The notes below the pieces were generated by a model that did no database searches, was not told the DNA's origin, and worked only from the letters and a program-made list of their open reading frames with translations. From the IMG/VR virus record IMGVR_UViG_3300025864_000012, positions 1 to 64,000 of that record: DNA of 64,000 bases. One strand, written 5' to 3'. Both the position numbers and the translations under genes were made by a program. This DNA is from a virus. Shown here piece by piece: positions 29,648 through 38,021 of the stretch; the first letter of the stretch is position 1; each line of letters starts with the position of its first letter.

Positions 29648-29787
29648 GGATTCTCCCTCTTCTGGTGGAACTCGTGACAGGCGTTCGGCGTGACGGGATC
29701 GGGAAGCAGGCGAACGCCAGAGAGGCACTGACTCTCAATGTCGAGATACGCGGTGCAGTCCAGACAGGAGTGAGGAAGGGCCTTCAC
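29644..29787 (-). CDS. Small Cys/His protein (47 aa)
   Basis: GTG at 29787 with GGTGGAGAA upstream. HSCLDCTAYLDIESQCLSG and NACHEF offer Cys and His for a metal site. ATGA overlap with the next gene. Confidence 0.5.
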   Translation of the reverse strand: MKALPHSCLDCTAYLDIESQCLSGVRLLPDPVTPNACHEFHQKRENP

Positions 29788-29837
29788 TTCTCCACCCAGC
29801 CGCACTCCCCGCACGCCAACGTGGCCCTCATGCGCAT
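29784..29837 (-). CDS. Possible micro-peptide (17 aa)
   Basis: ATG at 29837 in the overlap with the previous gene; reads MRMRATLACGECGWVEK with a CxxC pair. The tight fit between two genes suggests it may be translated, but the size makes this uncertain. Confidence 0.25.
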   Translation of the reverse strand: MRMRATLACGECGWVEK

Positions 29838-30055
29838 CCCCTGCGGATCAACTCCAGCAAGTCCTTCTTCGAGACGACATAGATACGATTGTCCGTCATG
29901 ATACCCCCCACGAGCCCCTTGGACGTCACGTCATAGTGCGGGTGGCTTGGGTGGTCCTGGAACCATTCGCGCTTCAGACCGCGCTCCTGCGCCACCTTGT
30001 GCAGCTCCTTGATGTTCGTCCCGGCCAAGTGAACGCCGTCGAAGTAGACGGTCAT
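29828..30055 (-). CDS. Hypothetical protein (75 aa)
   Basis: ATGA overlap with the upstream membrane protein. Contains TVYFDGVHLAGTNIKELHK and ends in KKDLLELIRRG; a small alpha/beta fold of unknown role. Confidence 0.55.
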   Translation of the reverse strand: MTVYFDGVHLAGTNIKELHKVAQERGLKREWFQDHPSHPHYDVTSKGLVGGIMTDNRIYVVSKKDLLELIRRGCA

Positions 30056-30195
30056 ATCACACCGAAAGCCCGGAGCAGGTACAGGACGACGCCAACGACT
30101 ACTCCGACCACCAGAGCCACTGCCACAAGGTAGATAACCACAACGATCAAGAAGGCGCTGACGCCCACGGTAATATCCTCGGTTGATCGCTTCAT
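30052..30195 (-). CDS. Single-pass membrane protein (47 aa)
   Basis: ATG at 30195; residues about 11-42 are almost entirely Val, Leu, Ile and Ala (FLIVVVIYLVAVALVVG). Overlaps both neighbours by 4 nt. Confidence 0.6.
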   Translation of the reverse strand: MKRSTEDITVGVSAFLIVVVIYLVAVALVVGVVVGVVLYLLRAFGVI

Positions 30196-30410
30196 ACCCG
30201 CTTCACCCCGTCCTGGACCTCGTTCCACGGATTCACGCCTGGGTCAACGACCGTTCCGTTGTTGTGAATGTTGGCCCATGACCAGCCCTCGGCCCCATCC
30301 ACTTGCAGGTGGAACCGGATCTCGCCCTCAGGAAGCTCGGGGTGTCCGGTCTCGCGCAGGATGGCCTGCACCTTGTCTGCGATCTCACGCTTCTGTCTGA
30401 CTGAGAACAT
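30192..30410 (-). CDS. Hypothetical protein (72 aa)
   Basis: ATG at 30410 right after the CCA-enzyme stop, with GAGGTAAC upstream. Helical start (RQKREIADKVQAILRETG) then strands (IRFHLQVDGAEGWSW). No family recognised. Confidence 0.6.
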   Translation of the reverse strand: MFSVRQKREIADKVQAILRETGHPELPEGEIRFHLQVDGAEGWSWANIHNNGTVVDPGVNPWNEVQDGVKRV

Positions 30411-30411
30411 G

Positions 30412-31458
30412 TTACCTCGCTTTCGAGTCGTACTCCCTCAATGGGGAGTCTTCATTGAGATGATTGAGAACCAGGTTGTAGACAACATCTCCCCGCAGTT
30501 TGCTCCAGTGCAGCCGCACCGCGATGCCTTGCACTATCTCCGCTCCCACGATAGCGTGGTCGATGTAGTTCTTCTGCATGACCTCGACACCATCCCGCAG
30601 AAACGTCTTGTTTTTTTCGCGGGCTACGAAGGGCTTGCCGACGTCATGGAGCAGGGCTGCCCATCTCAGCTCCGGAGATCCGTGAGTGGCCGCCGCCTCC
30701 ACCACCGCCATGGTGTGCCCCCACAGCGTCTTGCTGTGATACGGAGTTTGCTGATCGTACCCAGCCTGAATCGAGACCTCGGGCAGGATGAACTTGAGAA
30801 TACCGATGGACTGCGCCATCATCAGGCCGATGCTCGGTTGATCGCACATCAGAATGGCGTCAAGCTCGGGCACCCAGCGGTTGCGACTCACGTTGACGAT
30901 GCTTGGCGCGCAACGCGCCGCTGCCGCTGTCGTCTCACCGTGGACGTTGAAGTCCAGCTTGGCAGCGAAGCGACAAAGCCGCAACAGCCGCAACGGATCC
31001 TCCTTGAACCGCTGGCGCGCATTGCCTACCGCCCGAAGCACCCCGTCCATGAGGTCGTCAATTCCACCCTGGGGGTCATGCACGGCCAGCGTGTCGGCGT
31101 CCATCGCCATCGCGTTGATGGTGAAGTCACGACGCGCAAGATCGTCCTCGAGGGTCGCTGCAAAGCTCACCTCTGGATGACGTGAACCCGGGGTATACTT
31201 CTCGGTCCGAAAGGTGGTGATCTCTACCTGCTGGCCATCAACGCGCATACCCAACGTACCATGCTTGTCGCCGACATGATACACCTTTCGGCCAGCGGAC
31301 TCAATGAGCGCCTCCACCTCAGGGGGGAGCAGTGGCGTACAGAAGTCATAGTCCTTCGGGGTGACCCCCTGCGTGATGTCGCGCACGGCACCACCGACCA
31401 GATAGGACGGGTAGATCACCGACCTGACTTCCTTTACGATTTCAACCCAGTCAGCCAT
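30412..31458 (-). CDS. CCA tRNA nucleotidyltransferase-like with HD domain (348 aa)
   Basis: The class II nucleotidyltransferase head is clear: YLVGGAVRDITQG, KDYDFCT, HVGDKHGTLG, ARRDFTINAMAMD and the neck GNARQRFKEDPLRLLRLCRF. The C-terminal HD domain (WAALLHDVGKPFVA, YIDHAIVGAEI) matches CCA enzymes with phosphohydrolase activity. It would add or repair CCA ends on tRNAs, fitting the nearby RNA repair genes; the tRNAs here already encode CCA, so repair is more likely than maturation. Confidence 0.9.
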   Translation of the reverse strand: MADWVEIVKEVRSVIYPSYLVGGAVRDITQGVTPKDYDFCTPLLPPEVEALIESAGRKVYHVGDKHGTLGMRVDGQQVEITTFRTEKYTPGSRHPEVSFAATLEDDLARRDFTINAMAMDADTLAVHDPQGGIDDLMDGVLRAVGNARQRFKEDPLRLLRLCRFAAKLDFNVHGETTAAAARCAPSIVNVSRNRWVPELDAILMCDQPSIGLMMAQSIGILKFILPEVSIQAGYDQQTPYHSKTLWGHTMAVVEAAATHGSPELRWAALLHDVGKPFVAREKNKTFLRDGVEVMQKNYIDHAIVGAEIVQGIAVRLHWSKLRGDVVYNLVLNHLNEDSPLREYDSKAR

Positions 31459-31464
31459 GCCTTC

Positions 31465-32127
31465 TCAGTTCATTCTCCGAATCGCCAACAAAACGCTGTT
31501 GATGGTATCGTAGTCCGGTTCGTCCGGCAGAGAAGTCTTACAACTATCAATCCTGCGAATATGCCGGTCTACGTAGCTCTCGATGAATTCTAACTCTTCA
31601 TGGCCCATGTTGTAAATAGCATCTTTCTCACTTTCCGGCACAACGGGGTCAAGCACGCCAGTCGTCAAGAGCTGCTCGCACTGAAACAGCAGGCGAACAA
31701 TGTGCCGGGCGTGCTTCATGTAGCGGTTCTTTACTTTCGACTCGAAGTAGTCGCCTTCGTGCGATCGAAGCTTGCGAATCTGCTGGTGAACATAGCCGCC
31801 GTAAGTCTGGCGCACACGCGTCGAGAGGAAGGCGTCTCGCGCCTCAAGAATCATGACCCCCTCTAGCGTCAATGTCCCGTACTTTGGAATGAACAGCAAC
31901 TCCAAGATACTCGGGTTAGCCTGCGCGGCGAGCCGCATGTATTTTTCCACCTCGTAGGTGGTACCCTCCTTGTTGCCCTCAGACCAGACGATTTGCTCCT
32001 TGGGCTTCTTCAATGAAAGAACCTGAGCGGTGGGGGCCACGTAAACCCCCTTGTAGTCGAAATCGCTCGCATCCGTGGCGAACCCATATAGCCTACTCCC
32101 CACGAGGCCGTTGAGGATCACGCGCAT
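31465..32127 (-). CDS. RlaP-like RNA-repair nucleotidyltransferase (220 aa)
   Basis: GLVGSRLYGFATDASDFDYKG contains the GS...DxD active site of polymerase-beta-type nucleotidyltransferases of the RlaP family (DUF/PF10127), which is found beside RtcB and other RNA repair genes. The second half is helical (KHARHIVRLLFQCEQLL). Next to the CCA enzyme it likely acts on RNA ends, for example adding nucleotides to cleaved tRNAs. Confidence 0.75.
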   Translation of the reverse strand: MRVILNGLVGSRLYGFATDASDFDYKGVYVAPTAQVLSLKKPKEQIVWSEGNKEGTTYEVEKYMRLAAQANPSILELLFIPKYGTLTLEGVMILEARDAFLSTRVRQTYGGYVHQQIRKLRSHEGDYFESKVKNRYMKHARHIVRLLFQCEQLLTTGVLDPVVPESEKDAIYNMGHEELEFIESYVDRHIRRIDSCKTSLPDEPDYDTINSVLLAIRRMN

Positions 32128-32543
32128 AGCCGCCTGCCCTCCCCAATAGCATCTACCTCCGCTGCCAAGTCCCAGTCCCCGCGCCTCAGAGCGCTCTCAA
32201 GAACTGCATGCTCTGAAGTTGTCAGGGCAATAAGGTTCTCCGGGGAGTCATTATGCTTGTTGCCGTCCCTGTGGTGAATGTTGTACTTGCGGCCACTCTC
32301 CTCAATCGGAACCTGACCCCAAGCAGCTTCGTAGACCCTGGCGCAATAGCGTTGGTTGGCGCGCCAGTCCGGGCCGTGCAGTTTTTCCCTCGTCTCCGGA
32401 CTGAGTTTCCTTCCAAGGCTGGCGGTACTTATCTTCGCCCGCATCTCCTGGCTCAGCTCGCGCCCAAGGCAATTCTGATTACCCGTCATAGCGACACGCA
32501 GTTTCGCCCGAGACGCATCCGTGTGGTGACTGCCCTTCCTCAC
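32118..32543 (-). CDS. NUMOD3-type HNH homing endonuclease, copy 3 (141 aa)
   Basis: Starts MRKGSHHTDASRAKLR, has three NUMOD3-like units (including SQEMRAKISTASLGRKLSPE), then RVYEAAWGQVPIEE and HNH core YNIHHRDGNKHNDSPENLI...SEH. GTG at 32543 has GAGGTCTCT upstream. Its stop overlaps the RlaP-like start, so it sits between two functional genes without breaking them. Confidence 0.82.
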   Translation of the reverse strand: MRKGSHHTDASRAKLRVAMTGNQNCLGRELSQEMRAKISTASLGRKLSPETREKLHGPDWRANQRYCARVYEAAWGQVPIEESGRKYNIHHRDGNKHNDSPENLIALTTSEHAVLESALRRGDWDLAAEVDAIGEGRRLCA

Positions 32544-32586
32544 AGAGACCTCGAGACCATGAACATCTCATCCACCATGATGGCCC

Positions 32587-32829
32587 TCACCCTGCGGAAC
32601 CGCACATACAATCGGCCGCCCATACCATTAGTTCGTCGTCAAGTCCAAGGCGCTGGGCCAAAGCGAACGCTCCTGCCTCGATGAACACGACGCCCTGCAT
32701 ACCCTCTGCAAACCCCAGACCACGCACAGTTACGAATCGAACCCGCCCCATGTCAAGCCCGGCGGTTGTCAGCTGCCGCTTCCTGTAATCTGCTCGTTCT
32801 CGCGTGAGGCAAACAAAGATGATGTCCAT
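32587..32829 (-). CDS. Hypothetical protein (80 aa)
   Basis: ATG at 32829 overlaps the stop of the radical SAM gene. Sequence MDIIFVCLTRERADYRKRQL and RVRFVTVRGLGFAEGMQGV gives a small alpha/beta (Toprim- or Rossmann-like) feel without a catalytic motif. Confidence 0.5.
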   Translation of the reverse strand: MDIIFVCLTRERADYRKRQLTTAGLDMGRVRFVTVRGLGFAEGMQGVVFIEAGAFALAQRLGLDDELMVWAADCMCGSAG

Positions 32830-33675
32830 TTATCTCGCTCCCATTGCCCTCGCGGCCCCAAACATCTCCTCCACCGTGCCCTGTATCGGGATGCGTATGG
32901 GGCTGGTGCTGGAGGGGCCGAATTGATACTGTACCAGGTCAATATACATAGAGTACTGCCCGTCAGCACCCATATACATCTCACCCCAGTTCTCGGCGCT
33001 GAAGAAGCGCCGCACATCGAGCTGTTCTAGCGCGAGGTTGTCGAACGCGATGGTGGTGCGGCTGACGTACTTCCCTATGCACATCTCCCATTCGCGCAGC
33101 CGGAACTCGACGTCCTTGCTGTAGTGCGCCAGACCGCGCCCCTTCTTCTTGTATCCCATCACCAAGAGGCGAGGGAAATCCAGACAACGCTCCATGTCAT
33201 CAAGGCTATGCACCCCGGCGATCAGATGGACGACACAGTTGTCGCGCTTCTCCATGAAGCTCCGGATCTCATCGTGCAACTCCGGCACATAGGAGATTCC
33301 GATGGCGGTGGGCCGAAGGTAGTCGGGGAAGTCAGGCAGATGCCGTGCGTTCACAGTCAGATTGCAGATGAGGTGCGGTAGCAATGCGGAAAGGTCGCTC
33401 AACTCCCGAGAGACCAGGAGGGGGTTGCCACCGCCGATGGCAAGCTCCACGCCGGGCGGTAGCTCACGGAACAGTACGATAGCATCCCTAAGGCGAAACG
33501 ATGCTCCGTCTGGATGCGAATCCTCGTGGCAGAAGGGACAAGCGGCGTCACAGGCGTTCGTCACCTTGACGTCAATGCTCTCGGGGTACTGCGGAACGAA
33601 CACATCACCGAAGCGATGCTTGGTGCCATCGTCCTCAATCAGAACCTCGTATGTGCCATTCTGATAGCACCACAT
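32830..33675 (-). CDS. Radical SAM protein (281 aa)
   Basis: TNACDAACPFCHEDSHPDG is a CxxxCxxC cluster motif; LAIGGGNPLL resembles the GGEP region. ATG at 33675 is chosen because the longer frame runs through the preceding gene; there is no clear ribosome site. The product of the reaction is unknown. It is the third radical SAM enzyme in the window. Confidence 0.75.
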   Translation of the reverse strand: MWCYQNGTYEVLIEDDGTKHRFGDVFVPQYPESIDVKVTNACDAACPFCHEDSHPDGASFRLRDAIVLFRELPPGVELAIGGGNPLLVSRELSDLSALLPHLICNLTVNARHLPDFPDYLRPTAIGISYVPELHDEIRSFMEKRDNCVVHLIAGVHSLDDMERCLDFPRLLVMGYKKKGRGLAHYSKDVEFRLREWEMCIGKYVSRTTIAFDNLALEQLDVRRFFSAENWGEMYMGADGQYSMYIDLVQYQFGPSSTSPIRIPIQGTVEEMFGAARAMGAR

Positions 33676-33676
33676 T

Positions 33677-34105
33677 TCAGTGGTTGTCGTTGTCGATGAT
33701 GACGAAGTTCCCGCGTCCGAAGATGAACGCCTTGAGGTTCTCTTTGCTGTCGAAGACGTCCGCGTCGGTGATGACCCCCACCGACTGATGGTCGATGTAC
33801 CCCGCCTTGTCCCACCCAGACACCTCGACAACGAACCGCACAGGCACCTTGGTGTACTCCTCGATGACCTTGCGGAGCATCTCAAGCTGCCAATCTTGCC
33901 CGTAGTTGGCGGCGTGCGTGTAGGCATACGACGCCTTCTCGCCCCACGAGTGCAGCTCTTCGTAGCCCCAGCCGTATTCACCCGGCTCAATGGCGATTTC
34001 TGTGCCAGGTTGAACAGCCACCGGCTCGAAGTCGGTCGTTGACCCAGTGATAACCGAGTGCGACGACGATGAGTTGGTCTCAAACATGCTCCTTCGAATG
34101 GGCAT
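33677..34105 (-). CDS. Conserved phage protein with FETNSSSSHS motif (142 aa)
   Basis: ATG at 34105 follows CAGGAGGATCGCG. The start PIRRSMFETNSSSSHSV is a signature I recognise from many phage proteins of unknown function. The remainder is mixed alpha/beta with no active-site motif. Confidence 0.7.
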   Translation of the reverse strand: MPIRRSMFETNSSSSHSVITGSTTDFEPVAVQPGTEIAIEPGEYGWGYEELHSWGEKASYAYTHAANYGQDWQLEMLRKVIEEYTKVPVRFVVEVSGWDKAGYIDHQSVGVITDADVFDSKENLKAFIFGRGNFVIIDNDNH

Positions 34106-34131
34106 CGCGATCCTCCTGTGGTGGTATTTTG

Positions 34132-34605
34132 TCATGAGCTTCCTCTCGCTGCAAGCGCGCACGGTTGGCGCCTGCTCTCACCGACGGCATCCACCTCAGA
34201 AGCCAAGTCCCAGTCTCCGTGCTCCAAAGCGCGCCCAAGTATGGCGTGCTCTGAACGGGTCAAGGCGATGAGATTCCCTGGATCATCGTTTTGACGATCC
34301 CCGTCGCGGTGATGTATGTCGTACACACGACCGCTGTCCTCGAGCGGTATCTGACCCCAGGCACCTTCGTATGCCCCAGCGTAGTGGCACCTATGAGTGT
34401 GGTAGTCCGGACCCCTATTGGCGGCACTTATTTTCGCCCGCGCCTCCGAACCGAGCTCGTGCCCGAGGGCATTCTGGTTCCCCATTCGGGCGGCGCGCAG
34501 ATTCGCCCTTGTCTCCTCCGTTGGGTTAGCAGCGTTCTGATTGCCCATCCGGGCGATGCTCATCTTCGCCCGCGTCTCGGCCGTATGGTGACTACCCTGC
34601 TTCAC
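34132..34605 (-). CDS. NUMOD3-type HNH homing endonuclease, copy 4 (157 aa)
   Basis: Starts MKQGSHHTAETRAKMSIA and carries four NUMOD3-like units (RMGNQNAANPTEETRANLR and others), then GAYEGAWGQIPLED and YDIHHRDGDRQNDDPGNLI...SEH. GTG at 34605 overlaps the TAG of the upstream gene (TAGTG). Confidence 0.82.
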   Translation of the reverse strand: MKQGSHHTAETRAKMSIARMGNQNAANPTEETRANLRAARMGNQNALGHELGSEARAKISAANRGPDYHTHRCHYAGAYEGAWGQIPLEDSGRVYDIHHRDGDRQNDDPGNLIALTRSEHAILGRALEHGDWDLASEVDAVGESRRQPCALAARGSS

Positions 34606-34904
34606 TACCGCAGCACCCGCCTGAGCTCGTCGACATAGCGCATCATCTTCCGCTCGGGCTCGCCTTCGGGCCAGGGCTCGGTCGTCAACACCAACTTGTC
34701 AGGGTCGTCCCCGGCGAAATAGCGCGTCACGAGCTCAGTGGTGACGCAGTCCATCGCGAAGCCCCACTCCTCCTCCGTCGCTCCCGTGGGGAAGGGATAG
34801 CAGATGGTGTGCCGAAAGAACGACTCGGCCAGCGCCCGGTGCCGCAAGTTCAGCTTGGCAATCTTTTCACGCAATTCACGCACGACCTCGTCCTGGTCTG
34901 CCAC
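34605..34904 (-). CDS. Hypothetical protein (99 aa)
   Basis: GTG at 34904 follows GAAGGGAGCGAAGTA. Starts with a coiled coil (DQDEVVRELREKIAKLN); second half contains ATEEEWGFAMDCVTTEL. Recalls small phage helper proteins; not recognised. Confidence 0.55.
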   Translation of the reverse strand: MADQDEVVRELREKIAKLNLRHRALAESFFRHTICYPFPTGATEEEWGFAMDCVTTELVTRYFAGDDPDKLVLTTEPWPEGEPERKMMRYVDELRRVLR

Positions 34905-35056
34905 TACTTCGCTCCCTTCTTCTTCCTTCTCTTCTCGCGGCTGATGACGAGCTTCAAGACCTCGTTGAGTGTTTCCTCCCACGGTTTACGATTGTGAAAC
35001 GAGAGCCGCTCCGCCAACGCCTTGGCAACCTCTTGCCACTTTTCGGCCTCAGTCAT
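34904..35056 (-). CDS. Small basic protein (50 aa)
   Basis: ATG at 35056; reads MTEAEKWQEVAKALAERLSF and ends in a Lys/Arg stretch. It overlaps the start of the following gene by one base and the end of the gene before. Confidence 0.5.
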   Translation of the reverse strand: MTEAEKWQEVAKALAERLSFHNRKPWEETLNEVLKLVISREKRRKKKGAK

Positions 35057-35465
35057 CGAAACCCCGCCTCCAGAGGTGACCGCAGTGCTTGAGGGCCCTC
35101 ATTATCGCAATCACTCTCTTAGGCCAGCCCGGCAGGGGTTCCGCGAGCACGTCCTCGGCGCGGGCGCGGTAGTCGTTGAGTGCGTTGGCCGCGTCTCGAA
35201 TACCGCGACGGTATGCGTCCCGTTCCCGTTCCCGCTCCCGCCCCTCCGGCGTAGCCTCGGCCTGCCTAAGTGAAGCCTCCAGCTCCTCGATGCGAGCGAG
35301 GAGCTCCTGGACTACGCCCAACCCGAGAAGGAGCCACGACTCGCGCTTCTTCTCGTACCATGCTTGGTGGTTGCCGCAGGCCATACCGCCCCGCCATGTT
35401 ATGCGGTTGATAAGGAACGCAGTGCGCTCCAGCCCCATCTCCTGCAACTCCTCAGGCTTCTTCAC
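35049..35465 (-). CDS. Coiled-coil hypothetical protein (138 aa)
   Basis: GTG at 35465 overlaps the upstream gene by 14 nt. Central coiled coil (LLARIEELEASLRQAEATPE) followed by an Arg/Glu-rich stretch. No family recognised. Confidence 0.55.
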   Translation of the reverse strand: MKKPEELQEMGLERTAFLINRITWRGGMACGNHQAWYEKKRESWLLLGLGVVQELLARIEELEASLRQAEATPEGRERERERDAYRRGIRDAANALNDYRARAEDVLAEPLPGWPKRVIAIMRALKHCGHLWRRGFDD

Positions 35466-35748
35466 AAAAAACCTCCACGACCCGACACATAGCGTTGGGA
35501 GAATTGGTGTGCTCGTTCACTTCTGGTCCGAGAATCGCGGCCTTGCGCCACACCGACTTGTATGGATCGCCCCAATCGTCTTCCGTATATTCCCACTCAA
35601 AGCGCACGGCATCGGCTGGCGCGAAGTCAACGTGCGCCTCGCACCAGACCATGAACTCACTGCGCCGATAGGCGAAGTCGGCTATGTGAAACGGGACACC
35701 GTCGCCGCAGCCCGCGATACAACAAGGATGGTTGTAGCAGTCACACAT
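35452..35748 (-). CDS. Cys-rich hypothetical protein (98 aa)
   Basis: Begins MCDCYNHPCCIAGCGDG, a dense Cys/His cluster that could hold zinc, followed by a Trp-rich acidic part (FEWEYTEDDWGD). Overlaps the previous gene by 8 nt. Confidence 0.55.
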   Translation of the reverse strand: MCDCYNHPCCIAGCGDGVPFHIADFAYRRSEFMVWCEAHVDFAPADAVRFEWEYTEDDWGDPYKSVWRKAAILGPEVNEHTNSPNAMCRVVEVFCEEA

Positions 35749-36145
35749 GTTTCATCTCCTTGCCCCCTTCCTCGGTCTCAACCAGTTCGTTGATAATCCG
35801 AAGAACGGCCGTGAGGCATTCATATTCGCGCTCGTTGTTGTAAAGAGCAGCCTCATGTTTGTGGTGGACGACGGATTGGCGGATGCGCTCGATGGTGGCC
35901 TCGGCCTGCTCGGCGCGGTGTAGCGCATCTCCCGCCTCCAGCAGTGGGCCGAGCGCCTTGACCGCCTCAGCTTCCGTCTCAGTCAGTGGTGCGACTACGT
36001 GATTTAGCTCCTCAATCCGTGCCGTCAGCTCGGCGATGGCGGCGTCGGCCTTGTCTTGACATCGCTCCGTTCCTCTTCTGTACGCCGCAGACCTAAACTG
36101 TGCGGGAGACTCCGTGAACCGCCGGTACTCCTCAACTGCGCTCAC
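35741..36145 (-). CDS. Coiled-coil hypothetical protein (134 aa)
   Basis: GTG at 36145 with AGAGGAGCACGCC upstream. A long helix (DAAIAELTARIEELNHVVAP) dominates. No known domain. Confidence 0.55.
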   Translation of the reverse strand: MSAVEEYRRFTESPAQFRSAAYRRGTERCQDKADAAIAELTARIEELNHVVAPLTETEAEAVKALGPLLEAGDALHRAEQAEATIERIRQSVVHHKHEAALYNNEREYECLTAVLRIINELVETEEGGKEMKHV

Positions 36146-36489
36146 GGCGTGCTCCTCTCGGCAACGGGGGCCGTCGTGGTGGTGAGTATGTAGCTTGGTG
36201 GCGGGAACGCCGCCGTAACCGCGAAGTACGCACGACAGTTGGCGCAGTAGTAGGAGTCGGCAATGACCGACTCTTGGGCAATGCCAATTGTCCGGGCTCC
36301 GCAAAGTGGACAGCAGACGGCAACGGCCTTCTGACTGACTTGGTACATCACTTCTCCTCCGTCGTGATATTCTGTGTCAATGTCCACCCCCAGCGCCTCG
36401 GCGATCTCCCGCGCCGCCTCGCCCGAGCGAATCATTTCGAGACTGGCGCGGCGGCTAGGCTCGGTGGAGTGTGTCACAAAGTGTGTCAC
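36142..36489 (-). CDS. Zinc-ribbon hypothetical protein (115 aa)
   Basis: GTG start overlaps the previous stop (GTGA). CCPLCGARTIG and YYCANCRAYF form a zinc ribbon. An internal ATG at about 36350 has a very strong GGAGGAGAAGTG site and would give a 68-aa form containing just the ribbon, so two products are possible. Confidence 0.55.
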   Translation of the reverse strand: MTHFVTHSTEPSRRASLEMIRSGEAAREIAEALGVDIDTEYHDGGEVMYQVSQKAVAVCCPLCGARTIGIAQESVIADSYYCANCRAYFAVTAAFPPPSYILTTTTAPVAERSTP

Positions 36490-36728
36490 GGCTTCTTTCC
36501 GTTGTTGTGCTTCTCCCAGAACTCACGCGAAGGCACGCCGTCGATGTAGCCCGTGTGCTTGCGCTTGTAATCTCCGCACCAGCAGTACATCGCCGTCTGC
36601 GGGAACCTGTGCTTGTGCTTGGTGGCGTCCGGGGCATAGCGGCGGCACTGGCCTTGGTTGGCGTGCCAGAACTGACACGTCTTGCAGTAGCCTCGCAGGG
36701 TGACCGCGTTCCTGTGCCCGGCGGTCAC
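36486..36728 (-). CDS. Small CxxC/CRR zinc protein (80 aa)
   Basis: GTG at 36728 lies in a GTGA overlap. YCKTCQFWHANQGQCRRYAP, then FPQTAMYCWCGDY, is the same pattern (CKTC-x-W, GxCRRxAP, T-x-WCG) as the protein at 39880-40251; both belong to a widespread small metal-binding group in phages and bacteria. Confidence 0.6.
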   Translation of the reverse strand: MTAGHRNAVTLRGYCKTCQFWHANQGQCRRYAPDATKHKHRFPQTAMYCWCGDYKRKHTGYIDGVPSREFWEKHNNGKKP

Positions 36729-37126
36729 AACGTCCCCATCCCGTCCTTGAGGCAGTTGCGGGTTTCGGCCAACCACAATGCGAACTTGCCCTCAACCTCT
36801 TCCACGCCCGCCACTCCGATTGATGTGTCCCAAACCCACCTCAGCATCGCCTGTGTGGTGGCAAGTTCGGCCTCCAGCTTGGCGATGGTTTTCCTCTGCC
36901 CCCCCAGCACCAGTTCTGACATTCGCTCATCCGCCTCCAGTTTGGCGATACGCTCTTTCTGTTCCTCCAGCCCCTCGCTGTATGCGTAGATTTGTTCGCC
37001 TAGTTCTACGATGCGGACGGCCTGGAGGTCTTCCACCACCACTGTATCTGGGTGACGGAACTGCCAGCAGGTACAGCTATGTCCGGTCCACGCACCGCAA
37101 CTTGTCAGGTGTTCGCTTAGGCTCAC
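36725..37126 (-). CDS. Coiled-coil hypothetical protein (133 aa)
   Basis: GTG at 37126 with GAGAGGACCACGTC upstream. Starts SLSEHLTSCGAWTGHSCTC and has a long coiled coil (GLEEQKERIAKLEADERM). Unknown role. Confidence 0.55.
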   Translation of the reverse strand: MSLSEHLTSCGAWTGHSCTCWQFRHPDTVVVEDLQAVRIVELGEQIYAYSEGLEEQKERIAKLEADERMSELVLGGQRKTIAKLEAELATTQAMLRWVWDTSIGVAGVEEVEGKFALWLAETRNCLKDGMGTL

Positions 37127-37500
37127 GACGTGGTCCTCTCGGCCCAGCAGGACGGGGTGAAGTGACAGGGAGAATGCATGTGGCACGGCGACAGGTCGAG
37201 GCAGCAGTCCTGCTTGTATCCGTTGAAGTTGGCGCAGTTGCATCCCCGCTTCAGCCGCTCGTTCTCCGCCCCCAGCTCGGCGATGCGCCTCATCAACTCG
37301 TTCTCCGGTCGCTTCTCGCACCCTTTGGCGTGCTCCAACATAACGTTGAGGTCCTTGTCCATCGTCGTTCCACAGAAAATGCAGATGGACGTATTTCGTT
37401 CGGCCTCCAGCGCGGCGATGCGAGCACAGCAGGCATCTACCATCTGCTGCGTTGGATGCGCGTCGAAGCGCATCTCCTGATAGTTAGTCTTGTCGCTCAC
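37123..37500 (-). CDS. Zinc and coiled-coil hypothetical protein (125 aa)
   Basis: GTG at 37500. CIFCGTTMDKD with a later HAKGC forms a C2HC-type finger; RIAELGAENERLKRG is a coiled coil; the tail is Cys-rich (GCNCANF...CCLDLSPCH). Unknown role. Confidence 0.55.
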   Translation of the reverse strand: MSDKTNYQEMRFDAHPTQQMVDACCARIAALEAERNTSICIFCGTTMDKDLNVMLEHAKGCEKRPENELMRRIAELGAENERLKRGCNCANFNGYKQDCCLDLSPCHMHSPCHFTPSCWAERTTS

Positions 37501-37504
37501 GCCG

Positions 37505-37744
37505 TCACTTTTCCTTCGTTTCCTCGCAGATGACCTCGCGAACGGCTGTCGCGCCCATCGTGTCTGCGTCGACCGTGACCATGCACCCGCAGTCATAGCG
37601 CGCAACCTCTATCCGCATCGGGGATACGGTCATCTCAACGACCGAGTACCAAATGGGCAACGCGCCGTGCTCCGGGCAACGATCCCGCAGGACGCGCATC
37701 CCGCGGACGATCCTTGACCCTCGGCAGGTCCATTGGTTCATCAT
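37505..37744 (-). CDS. Hypothetical protein (79 aa)
   Basis: ATG at 37744 follows AAAGGGGGC. Basic start and a beta-rich second half (RIEVARYDCGCMVTVDADTM). No family recognised. Confidence 0.5.
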   Translation of the reverse strand: MMNQWTCRGSRIVRGMRVLRDRCPEHGALPIWYSVVEMTVSPMRIEVARYDCGCMVTVDADTMGATAVREVICEETKEK

Positions 37745-38019
37745 GCCCCCTTTCGGTGGTCTTCATTATGGCACTGCGGTTCGCGAGGGCAGATGGTGTC
37801 ATACTCGTACTGGTAACAACGACCGCCCTTGAACACATACTCGTCACAGTCGACAGTCAGATAGGGGCCAGGAGGAGCCGGTGGCGCCGGCCATGGCTGC
37901 TCGGGCTCGATCTTGCCCTTGAACTTCGGCGCTCGCATATCGGCAACGGGGATGAAGATGACAAACCACACGACGAGGCCGACGATGACGATTGCTGCGA
38001 GGGTCAGGAAGGCAGTCAT
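37741..38019 (-). CDS. Membrane-anchored hypothetical protein (92 aa)
   Basis: ATG at 38019; residues about 3-26 are a hydrophobic anchor (LTLAAIVIVGLVVWFVIFIP), then a Pro-rich linker and Cys-containing tail. It follows a ClpP-like gene by 2 nt. Confidence 0.6.
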   Translation of the reverse strand: MTAFLTLAAIVIVGLVVWFVIFIPVADMRAPKFKGKIEPEQPWPAPPAPPGPYLTVDCDEYVFKGGRCYQYEYDTICPREPQCHNEDHRKGA

Positions 38020-38021
38020 GG